Positions 8,019 through 16,907 are shown, counted from the first letter of the stretch. The stretch is 64,000 nucleotides of DNA from Streptomyces omiyaensis (GCF_014650895.1 NZ_BMVV01000007.1:301983-365982), one strand, 5' to 3'. The notes: a model not told the origin generated them from the letters alone. Translations and numbers: made by a program.

Positions 8019-8681
8019 TCACGCCTCCTCGTCCGCGGGCGTCCCCGCCGACGGGGACCGGCGGCCGGCGGTCCGGCGGTACGAGAGGATCGCGACGGCC
8101 ACGCAGCACCAGCCGAGCAGCCAGCCGGCCAGCACGTCCGTCGGCCAGTGCACGCCCAGGTAGAGCCGGGTCCAGCCGACCCCGAGCACCGAGACGACGG
8201 CCACTCCCGCCGCGGTGCCCCAGCCCCGCCACGGTTCCCGGCCGACGACCGCCAGCACCCACAGCAGCAGCCCGCAGACCACCGCCGCCGTCATCGCGTG
8301 CCCGGAGGGGAAGGCGGCGAACGAGGCCGAGTCCAGGGGATCGGGCCAGACCGGCCGCTCCCGGCCGACCAGCGCCTTCACCGCCTGCTGCACCCCGGCC
8401 GCCGCCACCACGGTCCCCGCCACCCACAGGGCCAGGCGCCGGCGGCCGGAGCGGGCGAGGACCAGGGCGACGGCGAAGGCCAGGACGCGGAGCGTCAGCG
8501 GATCCCAGACCCAGTCGCTCAGCACCCGGTGGAGACGGGCGAAGCCCGGATGGTCCACCGCGTTGCGGTGGAGCGCCTCGTCGACCGCGCGGTCGAAGGA
8601 GAGCAGCGGGGACCAGCCGGCCACCACGAGCACGAGCAGGACGAGGGCGAGGCATCCGGAGATTACGGCGGAAGTACGCAT
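8019..8681 (-). CDS. PAP2-family membrane phosphatase
   Basis: A 220-residue integral membrane phosphatase with about six hydrophobic segments. All three PAP2 motifs are present: KALVGRERP at residues 102-110, PSGH at 125-128, and RLYLGVHWPTD at 172-182 (Arg172, His178, Asp182). Members dephosphorylate phosphatidic acid, undecaprenyl pyrophosphate or related lipids on the outer face of the membrane; which one applies cannot be told here. A CAGGAT box 6 nt before the ATG suggests a leaderless transcript. It lies downstream of the M56 protease gene on the same strand but beyond a hairpin. Confidence 0.92.
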   Translation of the reverse strand: MRTSAVISGCLALVLLVLVVAGWSPLLSFDRAVDEALHRNAVDHPGFARLHRVLSDWVWDPLTLRVLAFAVALVLARSGRRRLALWVAGTVVAAAGVQQAVKALVGRERPVWPDPLDSASFAAFPSGHAMTAAVVCGLLLWVLAVVGREPWRGWGTAAGVAVVSVLGVGWTRLYLGVHWPTDVLAGWLLGWCCVAVAILSYRRTAGRRSPSAGTPADEEA

Positions 8682-8750
8682 TCCACGATCCTGCCGGACG
8701 GACCGCCTCCTGTGGGCCCCCGCGACACGCGCGACACCCGTGCGCGCGGG

Positions 8751-8786
8751 GGAGGCGCCCCCTCCCGGTCGGGAGGGAGGTGCTCC
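8751..8786 (-). terminator. Imperfect hairpin after the M56 gene
   Basis: CCCTCCC-GGTC-GGGAGGG (8760-8777) forms the core, extended by GGAG (8751-8754) against CTCC (8783-8786). It directly follows the stop of the leftward M56 gene. Confidence 0.5.
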
Positions 8787-9731
8787 TCAGCCCAGCGCCG
8801 CCAGGCCCGGGTAGAAGGCGACGAGCAGCGGGACGACCGGGACCAGCGCGGCGGTCGCCGTCAGGCGCAGCCGGTGGGCGGCGGGCAGCCGGGGCGTGGC
8901 GGCGAGCAGCCGGTCCACCCGCCGGGGGAGTCCGGCCTCCGGGCCGGTGCCGGGGGCGGCGGCGAACACGCCCCGCTCCTCGTTCAGTTCCACCAGGGCG
9001 AGGGCGACGGTGAGCCGCCCGAAGCGGCGCGAGGCCACGTCGTCGGCGGCCAGCTCGACCAGCCGGTGCATCTCCTCGCGGAAGGCGGCGAAGACCGGGA
9101 TGCCGGGGAAGCCCGCGGCCAGCGCCCCGGAGCAGTTGAGCAGCCAGTCGTGGCGGGCCCGGGCGTGGCCCTGCTCGTGGGCGAGGACCGCGTCGAGCTG
9201 ACGGCCCTTCAGCCGGCGGAGCGCGGCGGTGGTGATGACGAGCCGAGGGGTGGACCCCGGCAGCCACCAGGCGTCCGGGCGCTCGCCCTCCAGGACGACG
9301 AGCCGTCCGCCCGCCTCCTCCTCGCCGGGCAGCTGCGGGGCGCGGACCAGCAGGTCGTCCCGCCGCCGCCGGCGGCGGGCGCGGGCCAGGCCGATCTCCC
9401 GGCCGAGCATGGCGCCCGACCACAGCCCGCCGGCCGCGAGGAGCAGGGCGAGCGCCGCCGACCAGGGGCCCCCGTCCGCGGTCAGCTCGTACGCGTCGAG
9501 CACCGCGCGCGGCGCGGGTGCGAAGAGCTGCCCGCGCACCGCCTGCCAGGCGGCGGAGGCGCTGAAGGCCATCGAGAGCGCGAAGCTGACCAGCACCGCG
9601 GCCACCACGCACTGCCACACCCACAGCGCGACGACCGGTTCTCGCTCCGCCCAGTGGGCCCGGGCGAGCAGCCGGGGCGCGGTGAGAGCGGTCAGGACGC
9701 CGAGCAGGAGCAGCGCGAGGGAGACCGACAT
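8787..9731 (-). CDS. M56-family (BlaR1/MecR1-like) membrane metallopeptidase
   Basis: A 314-residue membrane zinc protease. Hydrophobic segments lie near residues 2-18, 35-58, 88-108 and at the C-terminus. The catalytic motif HEQGH is at 185-189, and the third zinc ligand is likely Glu226 in ELAADDVA. It lacks a C-terminal penicillin-sensor domain, so it is an M56 protease rather than a true BlaR1. Genes of this type usually follow a BlaI/MecI repressor, and none is adjacent here. A TAGGCT box 6 nt before the ATG indicates a leaderless mRNA. Confidence 0.9.
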   Translation of the reverse strand: MSVSLALLLLGVLTALTAPRLLARAHWAEREPVVALWVWQCVVAAVLVSFALSMAFSASAAWQAVRGQLFAPAPRAVLDAYELTADGGPWSAALALLLAAGGLWSGAMLGREIGLARARRRRRRDDLLVRAPQLPGEEEAGGRLVVLEGERPDAWWLPGSTPRLVITTAALRRLKGRQLDAVLAHEQGHARARHDWLLNCSGALAAGFPGIPVFAAFREEMHRLVELAADDVASRRFGRLTVALALVELNEERGVFAAAPGTGPEAGLPRRVDRLLAATPRLPAAHRLRLTATAALVPVVPLLVAFYPGLAALG

Positions 9732-9842
9732 GACGCCAGCCTATGAGCGGGGCGCTCCCCGGGGGTACGGGCGGGGCGGGCAAGTGACGTACGCCACGGT
9801 TTCGCCGCCGGGGGAGCCGAACGTCCTTGCGGGGCAAGGGAC

Positions 9843-10433
9843 TCAGAGGGTGCCGAGCATCGCCAGCATGGCGAGCCCCGTCGAGAGCCTGCACACCAGG
9901 GTCAGTTCGGGCCGGTTCGCCCAGGCCGGCCCCCCGGTGCCCGCCGCGCCCGCGGCGCGCGGGTGCGGCGCGACCGGGACGAGCCGGGCGCCGGTGCGGA
10001 GCACGTACACCATGTAGTAGAGGAGCAGGCCGCCGGTGAGCAGGGGGATGCCGCCCGCGGCGGCCGGGCCCGTGCCGTGCGCCGCGTGCACCCCCTGCGC
10101 GCCGGTGGCCGCCGGTGCCATGGCGAGCGCCATGTAGACCATGGCGAGGGAGCCCACCGCGTGGTGGAGCCGGTGGCCGCCGCGCCGCGCCGCGACGAGG
10201 TCGCGCACCGCCACGGCGCCGAACAGCGCCGCGTACGCCGCCCAGCTCCAGGGCGGCGGGCCGATGACGGCGGCGGGCACCGCCATCGCGGCCATCCCGA
10301 AGCCCATCACCGCCTCCGCGCGCGCGGCCCGCCGCTCCTCGTCGGCGCACGCCCGCATCCGCAGCAGGCAGAACGCCCCGCCGGCCGCGCAGAGCGCGAC
10401 GAGCAGCCAGCCGGACAGGGCCGGTCCGTGCAC
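9843..10433 (-). CDS. DUF5134-like integral membrane protein
   Basis: A 196-residue protein with five or six hydrophobic stretches and short basic loops (for example DEERRAARAE and AARRGGHRLHH). The GTG start at 10433 follows GGAGG by 6 nt. The pattern, with several His and Met residues in the middle (HHAVGSLAMVYMALAMAP), matches small actinobacterial membrane proteins of the DUF5134 type, whose role is unknown. It lies upstream of the M56 gene on the same strand with a 111 bp gap. Confidence 0.7.
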   Translation of the reverse strand: MHGPALSGWLLVALCAAGGAFCLLRMRACADEERRAARAEAVMGFGMAAMAVPAAVIGPPPWSWAAYAALFGAVAVRDLVAARRGGHRLHHAVGSLAMVYMALAMAPAATGAQGVHAAHGTGPAAAGGIPLLTGGLLLYYMVYVLRTGARLVPVAPHPRAAGAAGTGGPAWANRPELTLVCRLSTGLAMLAMLGTL

Positions 10434-10601
10434 GGCACACCTCCCCCTCGACTCGTCCCCGTCCAGGTGGCTGCCCGCCCCGGGCCGCGCGCACGCGGGC
10501 GCACGGATGCGCACGGGCGTACGAAAGGGGGTGCGGCGGCGCGCGTTAGGCTCGGGACGATCGCGCACGCCGATCCACCGCGCCCGAGGGAGCCCCGCAC
10601 G

Positions 10602-11174
10602 ATGGACACCGCCACGCCCGTCCCCGACACCGCCGCGAGCCGGGAGCCCGGCACCGTCACGTACCGGCAGGCGGTGCTCGACGACGTCCCCGTCGTGGTG
10701 CCGCTGGTCGAGTCGGCCTACCGGGGCGACACGAGCCGGGCGGGGTGGACGACCGAGGCGGACCTGCTGGACGGGCAGCGGACCGACCCGGAGGGGGTGG
10801 CCGCGGTGATCTCCGCCCCCGGCAGCGTGCTGCTGCTGGTCGAGCGGGACGGCGAGACGGTCGCCTGCTGCCAGCTGGAGCACCGGGGCGAGGCCGCCTA
10901 CTTCGGCATGTTCGCGGTCCGGCCCGAGCTCCAGGGCGCCGGTCTCGGCAAGCGGATCATCGCGGAGGCCGAGCGCCGGGTGCGCACGCTCTGGGACGTC
11001 CGCGAGATGCACATGACGGTGATCACCGCCCGGGAGGAGCTGATCGCCTTCTACGAGCGGCGCGGCTACCGGCGCACCGGCGAGACGAGCCCCTTCCCGT
11101 ACGGCGACGAGCGCTTCGGCGTGCCCCGGCGCGAGGACCTCCGCTTCGAGCTGCTGGTGAAGCCTTTGGTCTGA
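10602..11174 (+). CDS. GNAT-family N-acetyltransferase
   Basis: A 190-residue acetyltransferase. The acetyl-CoA-binding motif A is clear: FGMFAVRPELQGAGLGKRII at about residues 103-122, followed by the alpha-helix and the conserved AFYERRGYRRTGE of motif B near 149-161. The substrate is unknown. The ATG at 10602 follows a GAGG/GGGAG ribosome site. It is divergent from the DUF5134-like gene and precedes the DUF6421 operon, which has its own promoter. Confidence 0.88.
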   Translation: MDTATPVPDTAASREPGTVTYRQAVLDDVPVVVPLVESAYRGDTSRAGWTTEADLLDGQRTDPEGVAAVISAPGSVLLLVERDGETVACCQLEHRGEAAYFGMFAVRPELQGAGLGKRIIAEAERRVRTLWDVREMHMTVITAREELIAFYERRGYRRTGETSPFPYGDERFGVPRREDLRFELLVKPLV

Positions 11175-11245
11175 TCCGTCCGGCGGAAGCACGCCTTCAC
11201 CCCCCGGCCGACAGGAAAAAATTCGGTGGGGTGGGCGTCTCACGG

Positions 11246-11295
11246 GAGAATTTCTCTTGCACCACTTGCGGGGATCACCCCTGCGTGGATACGGT
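11246..11295 (+). promoter_or_regulatory. Promoter of the DUF6421 operon
   Basis: TTGCGG (11266-11271), an 18-bp spacer and TACGGT (11290-11295) make a good vegetative promoter, about 30 nt before the ribosome site. An 11-bp palindrome, GAGAATTTCTC (11246-11256), sits 10 bp upstream and could bind an activator or repressor. Confidence 0.5.
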
Positions 11296-11330
11296 TTCTT
11301 GACGCAAGGTTCTCCTGTGGAGGAAGAGGC

Positions 11331-12737
11331 ATGACGGAAATTCTTGTGCAGGACGTGACCGGTGTGGCGATAGCCGCGGACACCCGTGTGATCGACCACC
11401 CGGCGTGGCCCGAGCTCAAGACCGCCGTGGAGGAGATCCGGGCCTGGCAGCGCGCCGACGGCTCGGTGGACTTCGAGGCCGAGGGCGCGCCCGCCCGCGC
11501 CCTGGTCGAGCTGACCGTGGACCGCATGGTGTCCGCCGTCGAGCAGCTCTCCCCGCTCGTGCCGCACGACGCCGCCTACCACCGGGCGCTCGTCGCCGAC
11601 CTGCGCAAGTGGTCCGAGGGCGGCTTCGCCGTCCCGGACTTCCTGGACTCCCTCATGGAGTTCCACCCGGCCACCGGCCGCGCCCACGGGCTCCAGCACC
11701 TCGTGCTCTTCCCGATGTACACGCAGAACGGCAACCCGGACCGCAACTTCGAGGCCGTCGTCCTGCGCATGGTCTGGCCCGAGTGGCTGGCCGAGCTGGA
11801 GGGCGCCCGCTACGACAACCCGGGCTTCTGCGGCATCACCTTCGAGGACTTCACCGCCGGGTACGACACCAACTCGGCCGTCCTCTTCCCGGAGACCGTC
11901 GCCGTCCGCGAGGTCCCCGAGCGCTTCACCTGGGGCGGCATCTTCTGCGACCGCGAGGCCGCCCGCTTCCGCAAGGTCACCGAGGCCGCCGTCGACACCC
12001 TGGGCCTGAAGCTGCCCGCGGAGATCGCCTCGATGCTCGACGACCAGACCCGCTGCGAGCAGGCCTTCGTCCTGTGGGACCTGGTCCACGACCGCGCCCA
12101 CAGCCGCGGCGACCTGCCCTTCGACCCCTTCATGATCAAGCAGCGCCAGCCGTTCTGGATGTACGGCCTGGAGGAGCTCCGCTGCGACCTCACCGCCTTC
12201 CGGGAGGCCGTGAAGCTGGAGGGCGAGGGCAACGAGCACGGTCGCGACGTGCAGTACGCCGTTCTCTTCGACCGGATGTTCCGCTTCCCGCTCACCGGCG
12301 ACCGCAACCGCAACTACGACGGTCTGGGCGGCCAGCTCCTCTTCGCCTACCTCCACAAGAACGACGTGGTGCGCTGGACGGACAACGTCCTCAGCATCGA
12401 CTGGGAGCGCGCCCCCGAGGTCACCAACCGCCTCTGCTCCGACATCGAGACCCTCTACCGGGACGGCATCGACCGCCCGAAGCTGGTCCACTGGTTCAAG
12501 GCGTACGAGTTCGTCTCCGGCTACCTCGCCCCGCACCCGGGCTCCAAGTGGGCCAAGGGCCCCGACGCCCTGGACCTCACCCTCCCGCCGCGCAAGCTCG
12601 TCGACGACGTGCTTCCCGACGAGTTTCCGCTCAGCATGTTCTTCGAGGCCCTCGCCAAGAAGCTGAAGGGCGTGATCGCCGACACCAAGGGCATCACGGC
12701 CGCGGACGTCACGGGCACCGTGCGGGTCGCCGCGTGA
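11331..12737 (+). CDS. DUF6421-family protein, first gene of a three-gene operon
   Basis: A 468-residue soluble protein that matches, from memory, the actinobacterial DUF6421 family, for which no function is known. There is no signal peptide or membrane segment. Notable conserved-looking blocks are HGLQHLVLFPMYTQNGNPDRNFEA in its two halves, DLVHDRAHSRGDLPFDPF near residues 255-272, and a C-terminal Lys-rich helix. The His/Asp-rich LVHDRAHSRGD could be a metal or substrate site. It has a GGAGG-type ribosome site. Its stop overlaps a possible GTG start of the dehydrogenase gene, so translation is probably coupled. Confidence 0.85.
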   Translation: MTEILVQDVTGVAIAADTRVIDHPAWPELKTAVEEIRAWQRADGSVDFEAEGAPARALVELTVDRMVSAVEQLSPLVPHDAAYHRALVADLRKWSEGGFAVPDFLDSLMEFHPATGRAHGLQHLVLFPMYTQNGNPDRNFEAVVLRMVWPEWLAELEGARYDNPGFCGITFEDFTAGYDTNSAVLFPETVAVREVPERFTWGGIFCDREAARFRKVTEAAVDTLGLKLPAEIASMLDDQTRCEQAFVLWDLVHDRAHSRGDLPFDPFMIKQRQPFWMYGLEELRCDLTAFREAVKLEGEGNEHGRDVQYAVLFDRMFRFPLTGDRNRNYDGLGGQLLFAYLHKNDVVRWTDNVLSIDWERAPEVTNRLCSDIETLYRDGIDRPKLVHWFKAYEFVSGYLAPHPGSKWAKGPDALDLTLPPRKLVDDVLPDEFPLSMFFEALAKKLKGVIADTKGITAADVTGTVRVAA

Positions 12738-12772
12738 GCGAGGCCCGCCAGGACACGGAGGAGGCGGCACCC

Positions 12773-13531
12773 ATGAACGCCGAATCGAACGGCGGCCCCC
12801 TCGACGGGCTCGTCATCGCGGTGGCCGGCGCGGCCGGCCCCGCCGGCCGGGCGGCACTGCTCCGCCTCGCCGGCGCCGGCGCGACGGTGGTCGCCGCCGA
12901 CGCCGACCCGGCCCGCCTCGCCGAGGCCGTCGAGGCGGCCCGCGAGGCCCACGGAGCCAAGGTCGTCGGCGACACGGTGGACCTCCTCGACCTGGACGCC
13001 ACGCGCACCTGGGCGGACAAGACGGAGAAGGAGTTCGGACGCGTCGACGGAGTCGTCCACCTCGTGGGCGGCTGGCGCGGCAGCCCCTCCTTCACCGAGA
13101 CCGACCTCAAGGACTGGGACTTCCTGGAGAAGCTCCTGATCCGCACGGTCCAGCACACCTCGCTCGCCTTCCACGACGCCCTGGTCCGCGGCGGCGGCAC
13201 CGGGCGCTACGCCCTGGTCAGCCAGGTCGGCGCGCACAAGCCGCAGGCCAACAACGCCGCGTACAACGCGGGCAAGGCCGCCGCCGAGGCGTGGACCCTG
13301 GCCCTGGCGGACTCCTTCCGCAAACTGGGGGGCGACGACGGCCCGCAGGCCGCGGCTGTCATCCTGGTGATCAAGGCATTGGTGCACGACGCGATGCGCG
13401 CCGAACGCCCCAACGCGAAGTTCGCGGGCTTCACCGACGTCAAGGACCTGGCCGACGAGATCGCCGGCCTGTGGGACCGGCCCGCCCAGGAAGTGAACGG
13501 ACAGCGCCTGTGGCTGACCCCCGCACCGTGA
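12773..13531 (+). CDS. Short-chain dehydrogenase/reductase of the DUF6421 operon
   Basis: A 252-residue SDR enzyme. The nucleotide motif is the variant GAAGPAG at residues 19-25 with acidic AADADP after the second strand, suggesting NAD(H) preference. The catalytic residues Ser150, Tyr164 and Lys168 (YNAGK) are present. The ATG at 12773 follows AGGAGG by 8 nt. An upstream in-frame GTG at 12734 overlaps the DUF6421 stop (GTGA) and would add 13 residues. It overlaps the threonine aldolase gene at its 3' end. The substrate is unknown; a beta-hydroxy-amino acid or its carbonyl product would fit the neighbour. Confidence 0.9.
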   Translation: MNAESNGGPLDGLVIAVAGAAGPAGRAALLRLAGAGATVVAADADPARLAEAVEAAREAHGAKVVGDTVDLLDLDATRTWADKTEKEFGRVDGVVHLVGGWRGSPSFTETDLKDWDFLEKLLIRTVQHTSLAFHDALVRGGGTGRYALVSQVGAHKPQANNAAYNAGKAAAEAWTLALADSFRKLGGDDGPQAAAVILVIKALVHDAMRAERPNAKFAGFTDVKDLADEIAGLWDRPAQEVNGQRLWLTPAP

Positions 13532-14607
13532 CGGCCGCCCTCGGACACCGGACCGACGCCCGTCGGCACCACGACCCGTCGGTCCGGGGCTTCGCCAGCG
13601 ACAACTACGCCGGCGTCCACCCCGAGATCCTCGCCGCCCTCGCCCTCGCCAACGACGGCCACCAGGTCGCCTACGGCGAGGACGACTACACCGACCACCT
13701 CCAGCGGATCGTGCACAGCCACTTCGGCCCGCTCGCGGAGGCCTTCCCGGTCTTCAACGGCACCGGCTCGAACGTGACCGCCCTCCAGGCGCTCACCGAC
13801 CGCTGGGGCGCCGTGATCTGCGCCGAGTCCGCCCACATCAACGTGGACGAGGGCGGCGCCCCGGAGCGCATGGGCGGCCTCAAGCTGCTCACCGTGCCCA
13901 CCCCGGACGGCAAGCTCACCCCCGAGCTGATCGACCGGCAGGCCTGGGGCTGGGAGGACGAGCACCGGGCGATGCCCCAGGTCGTCTCGATCACCCAGAA
14001 CACCGAGCTGGGCACCGTCTACACCGTGGACGAGATCCGCGCCGTCGTCGAGCACGCCCACGCCAAGGGCATGAAGGTGCACCTCGACGGCGCCCGGATA
14101 GCCAACGCGGCCGCCTCCCTCGACGTGCCGATGCGCGCCTTCACCAACGCGGTGGGCGTCGACGTCGTCTCGTACGGCGGCACCAAGAACGGCATGCTCT
14201 TCGGCGAGGCCGTGATCGTCCTCAACCCGGACGCGGTCAGCCACATGAAGCACCTGCGCAAGCTGTCCATGCAGCTCGCGTCCAAGATGCGCTTCCTGTC
14301 GGTGCAGCTGGAGGCGCTCCTCGCCAAGGACCTGTGGCTGCGCAACGCCCGCCAGGCCAACGCGATGGCCCGCCGCCTCGCGGACGGCGTGCGCTCCCTG
14401 GACGGGGTGGAGATCCTCTACCCGGTGCAGGCGAACGCGGTCTTCGCGCGGCTCCCGCACGAGGTCAGCCGCCGGCTCCAGAAGCGCTTCCGCTTCTACT
14501 TCTGGGACGAGGCCGCCGGCGACGTGCGCTGGATGTGCTCCTTCGACACCACGGAGGAGGACGTCGACGCCTTCCTCCAGGCGCTGAAGGAGGAGCTGGC
14601 CCGCTGA
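13510..14607 (+). CDS. Low-specificity threonine-aldolase family enzyme
   Basis: A 365-residue PLP-dependent enzyme that would cleave a beta-hydroxy-alpha-amino acid to glycine and an aldehyde. GTGSN near residues 84-88 binds the cofactor phosphate, Asp193 in HLDGARIANA contacts the pyridine nitrogen, and Lys226 in SYGGTKNGM is the Schiff-base lysine. The start is a GTG at 13510. A GTG at 13528, overlapping the SDR stop as GTGA, is equally possible. It is the last gene of the operon, ended by a strong hairpin 20 bp after the stop. Confidence 0.92.
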   Translation: MADPRTVTAALGHRTDARRHHDPSVRGFASDNYAGVHPEILAALALANDGHQVAYGEDDYTDHLQRIVHSHFGPLAEAFPVFNGTGSNVTALQALTDRWGAVICAESAHINVDEGGAPERMGGLKLLTVPTPDGKLTPELIDRQAWGWEDEHRAMPQVVSITQNTELGTVYTVDEIRAVVEHAHAKGMKVHLDGARIANAAASLDVPMRAFTNAVGVDVVSYGGTKNGMLFGEAVIVLNPDAVSHMKHLRKLSMQLASKMRFLSVQLEALLAKDLWLRNARQANAMARRLADGVRSLDGVEILYPVQANAVFARLPHEVSRRLQKRFRFYFWDEAAGDVRWMCSFDTTEEDVDAFLQALKEELAR

Positions 14608-14627
14608 GGCCCGCCCGCCACGGCGAC

Positions 14628-14661
14628 GGCCGGGCGGAGTCACCCGTGACTCCGCCCGGCC
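14628..14661 (+). terminator. 15-bp perfect hairpin ending the DUF6421 operon
   Basis: GGCCGGGCGGAGTCA (14628-14642), loop CCCG, and the exact complement (14647-14661) directly follow the threonine-aldolase gene. Confidence 0.85.
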
Positions 14662-14773
14662 GTTCTCCGGTCTTCGCAGTGCAATGAAATGGATCGCCCG
14701 GTGCTTTATGCTGGACCGGTCCCGTGGTGATCCCCGCCGCGGGCCGTGACCCCCGGCAGCAAGGAACGGCGCC

Positions 14774-15466
14774 ATGCCCCTGACGCTCACCGTCTCCGAC
14801 GAGGTGCGCGCCCTCGTCCCCGGCTTCACCCATCTGGCGATCGAGGCCCGCGGGCTCGTCAACGGTCCCAGCGACGCCACCAGCGAGGCCCTCCTCGACG
14901 AGGCCGCCCGGCGCCTGGCCGACCGCCTCGACGGCCGCACCCCGGACCAGGACCCGCACGTCGCCGCCTGGCGCGCCGCGTACACCGCCTTCGGCGCCAA
15001 GCCGTCCCGCACGCGCAACTCCGCGGAGGCGCTCGCCCGCCGGGCGCTGGCGGACGGCGGGCTGCCCCGCATCAACCGCCTCGTGGACGCCTACAACGCG
15101 ATCAGCGTCGCCCACCTCATCCCCGTCGGCGGCGAGGACCTCCACCGCATCCAGGGCGGCATGAGGCTCGTCCGGGCCACCGGCGAGGAGGACTTCGTCA
15201 CCCTCTCCGGCGGCGAGGAGAGCGTGGAGCACCCCGAGCCGGGCGAGATCGTCTGGTGCGACGAGCGGGGCGTCACCTGCCGCCGGTGGAACTGGCGCCA
15301 GGGTCCGCGCACCCGCATCGACGACGACACCACCGACGCCCTCTTCCTCCTGGAGTCGCTCGCCCCCATGAGCCCCGCGGAGCTGCTCGCGGCCGGGCGG
15401 GAGCTCGCCGAGGCGCTCCTGAAGGTCAGCCCCGGGGCGCGGATCACCGTCGGCGACCCCGGGTGA
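14774..15466 (+). CDS. B3/B4 (PheT-like) tRNA-binding-domain protein
   Basis: A 230-residue stand-alone B3/B4 domain, the fold found in the beta subunit of phenylalanyl-tRNA synthetase, where it takes part in editing. Landmarks are AAWRAAYTAFGAKPSRTRNS near 71-90 and NRLVDAYNAISVAHLIPVGG near 99-118. Free-standing members are thought to hydrolyse or sense mischarged tRNA or modified amino acids, but this is family-level inference. A TATGCT box at 14707-14712 may be its -10. It is convergent with the PlsC gene, 13 bp away. Confidence 0.88.
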   Translation: MPLTLTVSDEVRALVPGFTHLAIEARGLVNGPSDATSEALLDEAARRLADRLDGRTPDQDPHVAAWRAAYTAFGAKPSRTRNSAEALARRALADGGLPRINRLVDAYNAISVAHLIPVGGEDLHRIQGGMRLVRATGEEDFVTLSGGEESVEHPEPGEIVWCDERGVTCRRWNWRQGPRTRIDDDTTDALFLLESLAPMSPAELLAAGRELAEALLKVSPGARITVGDPG

Positions 15467-15479
15467 GACGGCCCGGGGG

Positions 15480-16205
15480 CTACTTCCCGGACGCCTTCAG
15501 CTGCTCCGGGGTCGGCGCCGTGCCGCCCAGGTGCGCCGGGATCCACCAGGTGTCCTGGGCGTCCTTCGTGCGCACCGGGTAGGCGCGCTGCGCGGCCTCC
15601 AGGAGCTCCTGGACGCGCTCGCGCAGCCGCCGGGTGATCGCCCCCGCGTACTGGTCGGCGGGGGCCTCCACCGGCTCCCCGACCCGGATCGTCACCGGGA
15701 TGTGGGACCGCTTGAAGTTCCGCGGCCGGCCCTTCGTCCAGACCCGCTGCGTCCCCCACAGGGCCATCGGGATCAGCGGGACCCCGGCCTCCTGCGCGAG
15801 CCGGGCCGCGCCCGACTTGAAGCTCTTCAGCGTGAAGGACTCCGAGATGGTCGCCTCGGGGAAGACGCCGACGATCTCGCCCTTCCGCAGCGCCTCCAGG
15901 GCGTGCTGGTAGGCGTGCTCGCCCTGCGCGCGGTCCACCGGGATGTGCTTCATGGCGCGCATCAGCGGCCCGGAGACCTTGTGCCGGAAGACCGACTCCT
16001 TCGCCATGAAGCGCACCAGGCGCTTCTGGGGCAGCGCGGCGAGACCGGTGAAGATGAAGTCCAGGTAGCTGATGTGGTTGCTGACCAGAACGGCTCCGCC
16101 GGTGCGCGGGATGTGCTCCGAACCCTGTGTGTCGATCTTGAGGTCGAGCGCCTTGAACATGGTGAGCGCGGCGCCGACCACCGGTCGGTACACGAGTTCT
16201 GCCAT
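15480..16205 (-). CDS. PlsC-family lysophospholipid acyltransferase
   Basis: A 241-residue acyltransferase that would add a fatty acyl chain to lysophosphatidate or a related lipid at the membrane. The catalytic NHISYLD (NHx4D) is at residues 43-49, and the substrate-phosphate motif appears as VFPEATIS near 114-121, with Ala in place of the usual Gly of FPEG. A short hydrophobic segment at 37-58 anchors it. The C-terminus ends in a WWIPAHLGG tail. The organism should have other PlsC proteins, so the exact acceptor is unknown. Confidence 0.9.
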   Translation of the reverse strand: MAELVYRPVVGAALTMFKALDLKIDTQGSEHIPRTGGAVLVSNHISYLDFIFTGLAALPQKRLVRFMAKESVFRHKVSGPLMRAMKHIPVDRAQGEHAYQHALEALRKGEIVGVFPEATISESFTLKSFKSGAARLAQEAGVPLIPMALWGTQRVWTKGRPRNFKRSHIPVTIRVGEPVEAPADQYAGAITRRLRERVQELLEAAQRAYPVRTKDAQDTWWIPAHLGGTAPTPEQLKASGK

Positions 16206-16458
16206 GGGAGAGGTACCCCTTCGTCTGTGCCTTTCGGGAGGGCTCTCCCGGCGAAGTTACGCGGCCGTAGGTTTTCGGCTTTGGGCAGATCGTGCCGCAT
16301 GTGGGCCCCCGTGACCAGTCCAGGCGGCTTCGTACGGGGAGATTCTCGTCACTCGCGGTGGTCGTGGCGGGAATCCGACGGTGCCGTGCGACGCTGCACG
16401 GTGTGCGGGGACGCGGGACGCGCGGACCGGGCGGGACGACGAGGAGCGGGGCAGAGGG

Positions 16459-16830
16459 GTGGCGGCGGGCACCACGGAGGGGCCGCGACCGGAGCGGCGG
16501 GAGACCGGGCCGGCCGGTCCCGGACGGCTGGGGCCGGAGCTGCCCGGCGGCGCGGAGCCGGGGGAGCGCGCCACGCTGGTCCAGTTCTCCAGCGCCTTCT
16601 GCCAGCCCTGCCGGGCGACCCGGCGGGTCCTCGCGGAGGTGGCCGCCATGGTGCCGGGCGTGGCGCACGTGGAGATCGACGCGGAGGAGCACCTCGCGCT
16701 CGTCCGCGCGCTCGGCATCGCCCGTACCCCCACCGTCCTCGTCCTCGACGCGGCCGGACGGATCGTCCGCCGGGCCGAGGGGCAGCCCCGCAGGGCCGAC
16801 GTCATCGCCGCGCTCGGTCACGCGCTGTGA
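16459..16830 (+). CDS. Thioredoxin-family protein
   Basis: A 123-residue thioredoxin-fold protein. The active site is FCQPC (Cys48 and Cys51) instead of WCGPC, and the cis-proline loop RTPTV is intact near residues 92-96. A 38-residue Pro/Gly/Arg-rich segment precedes the domain, with no signal peptide, so it is cytoplasmic. The GTG at 16459 is chosen for length; upstream in-frame codons give only low-complexity sequence. The Gln-Pro between the cysteines will shift its redox potential, suggesting a specialised partner rather than general disulfide reduction. Confidence 0.88.
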   Translation: MAAGTTEGPRPERRETGPAGPGRLGPELPGGAEPGERATLVQFSSAFCQPCRATRRVLAEVAAMVPGVAHVEIDAEEHLALVRALGIARTPTVLVLDAAGRIVRRAEGQPRRADVIAALGHAL

Positions 16831-16907
16831 GGGGCGGGGGCGGCCGGCCGGGCGCGGACCGGACGTTCCCCGGCGCGGTGACGCATCTCCCACATGCCGG
16901 TACGCAC

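Noticed and set aside
8787..9731. A beta-lactam sensor (BlaR1) calling for a resistance operon.
   Set aside because: The protein has the M56 protease part only, with no penicillin-binding sensor domain, and no beta-lactamase or BlaI gene is adjacent.
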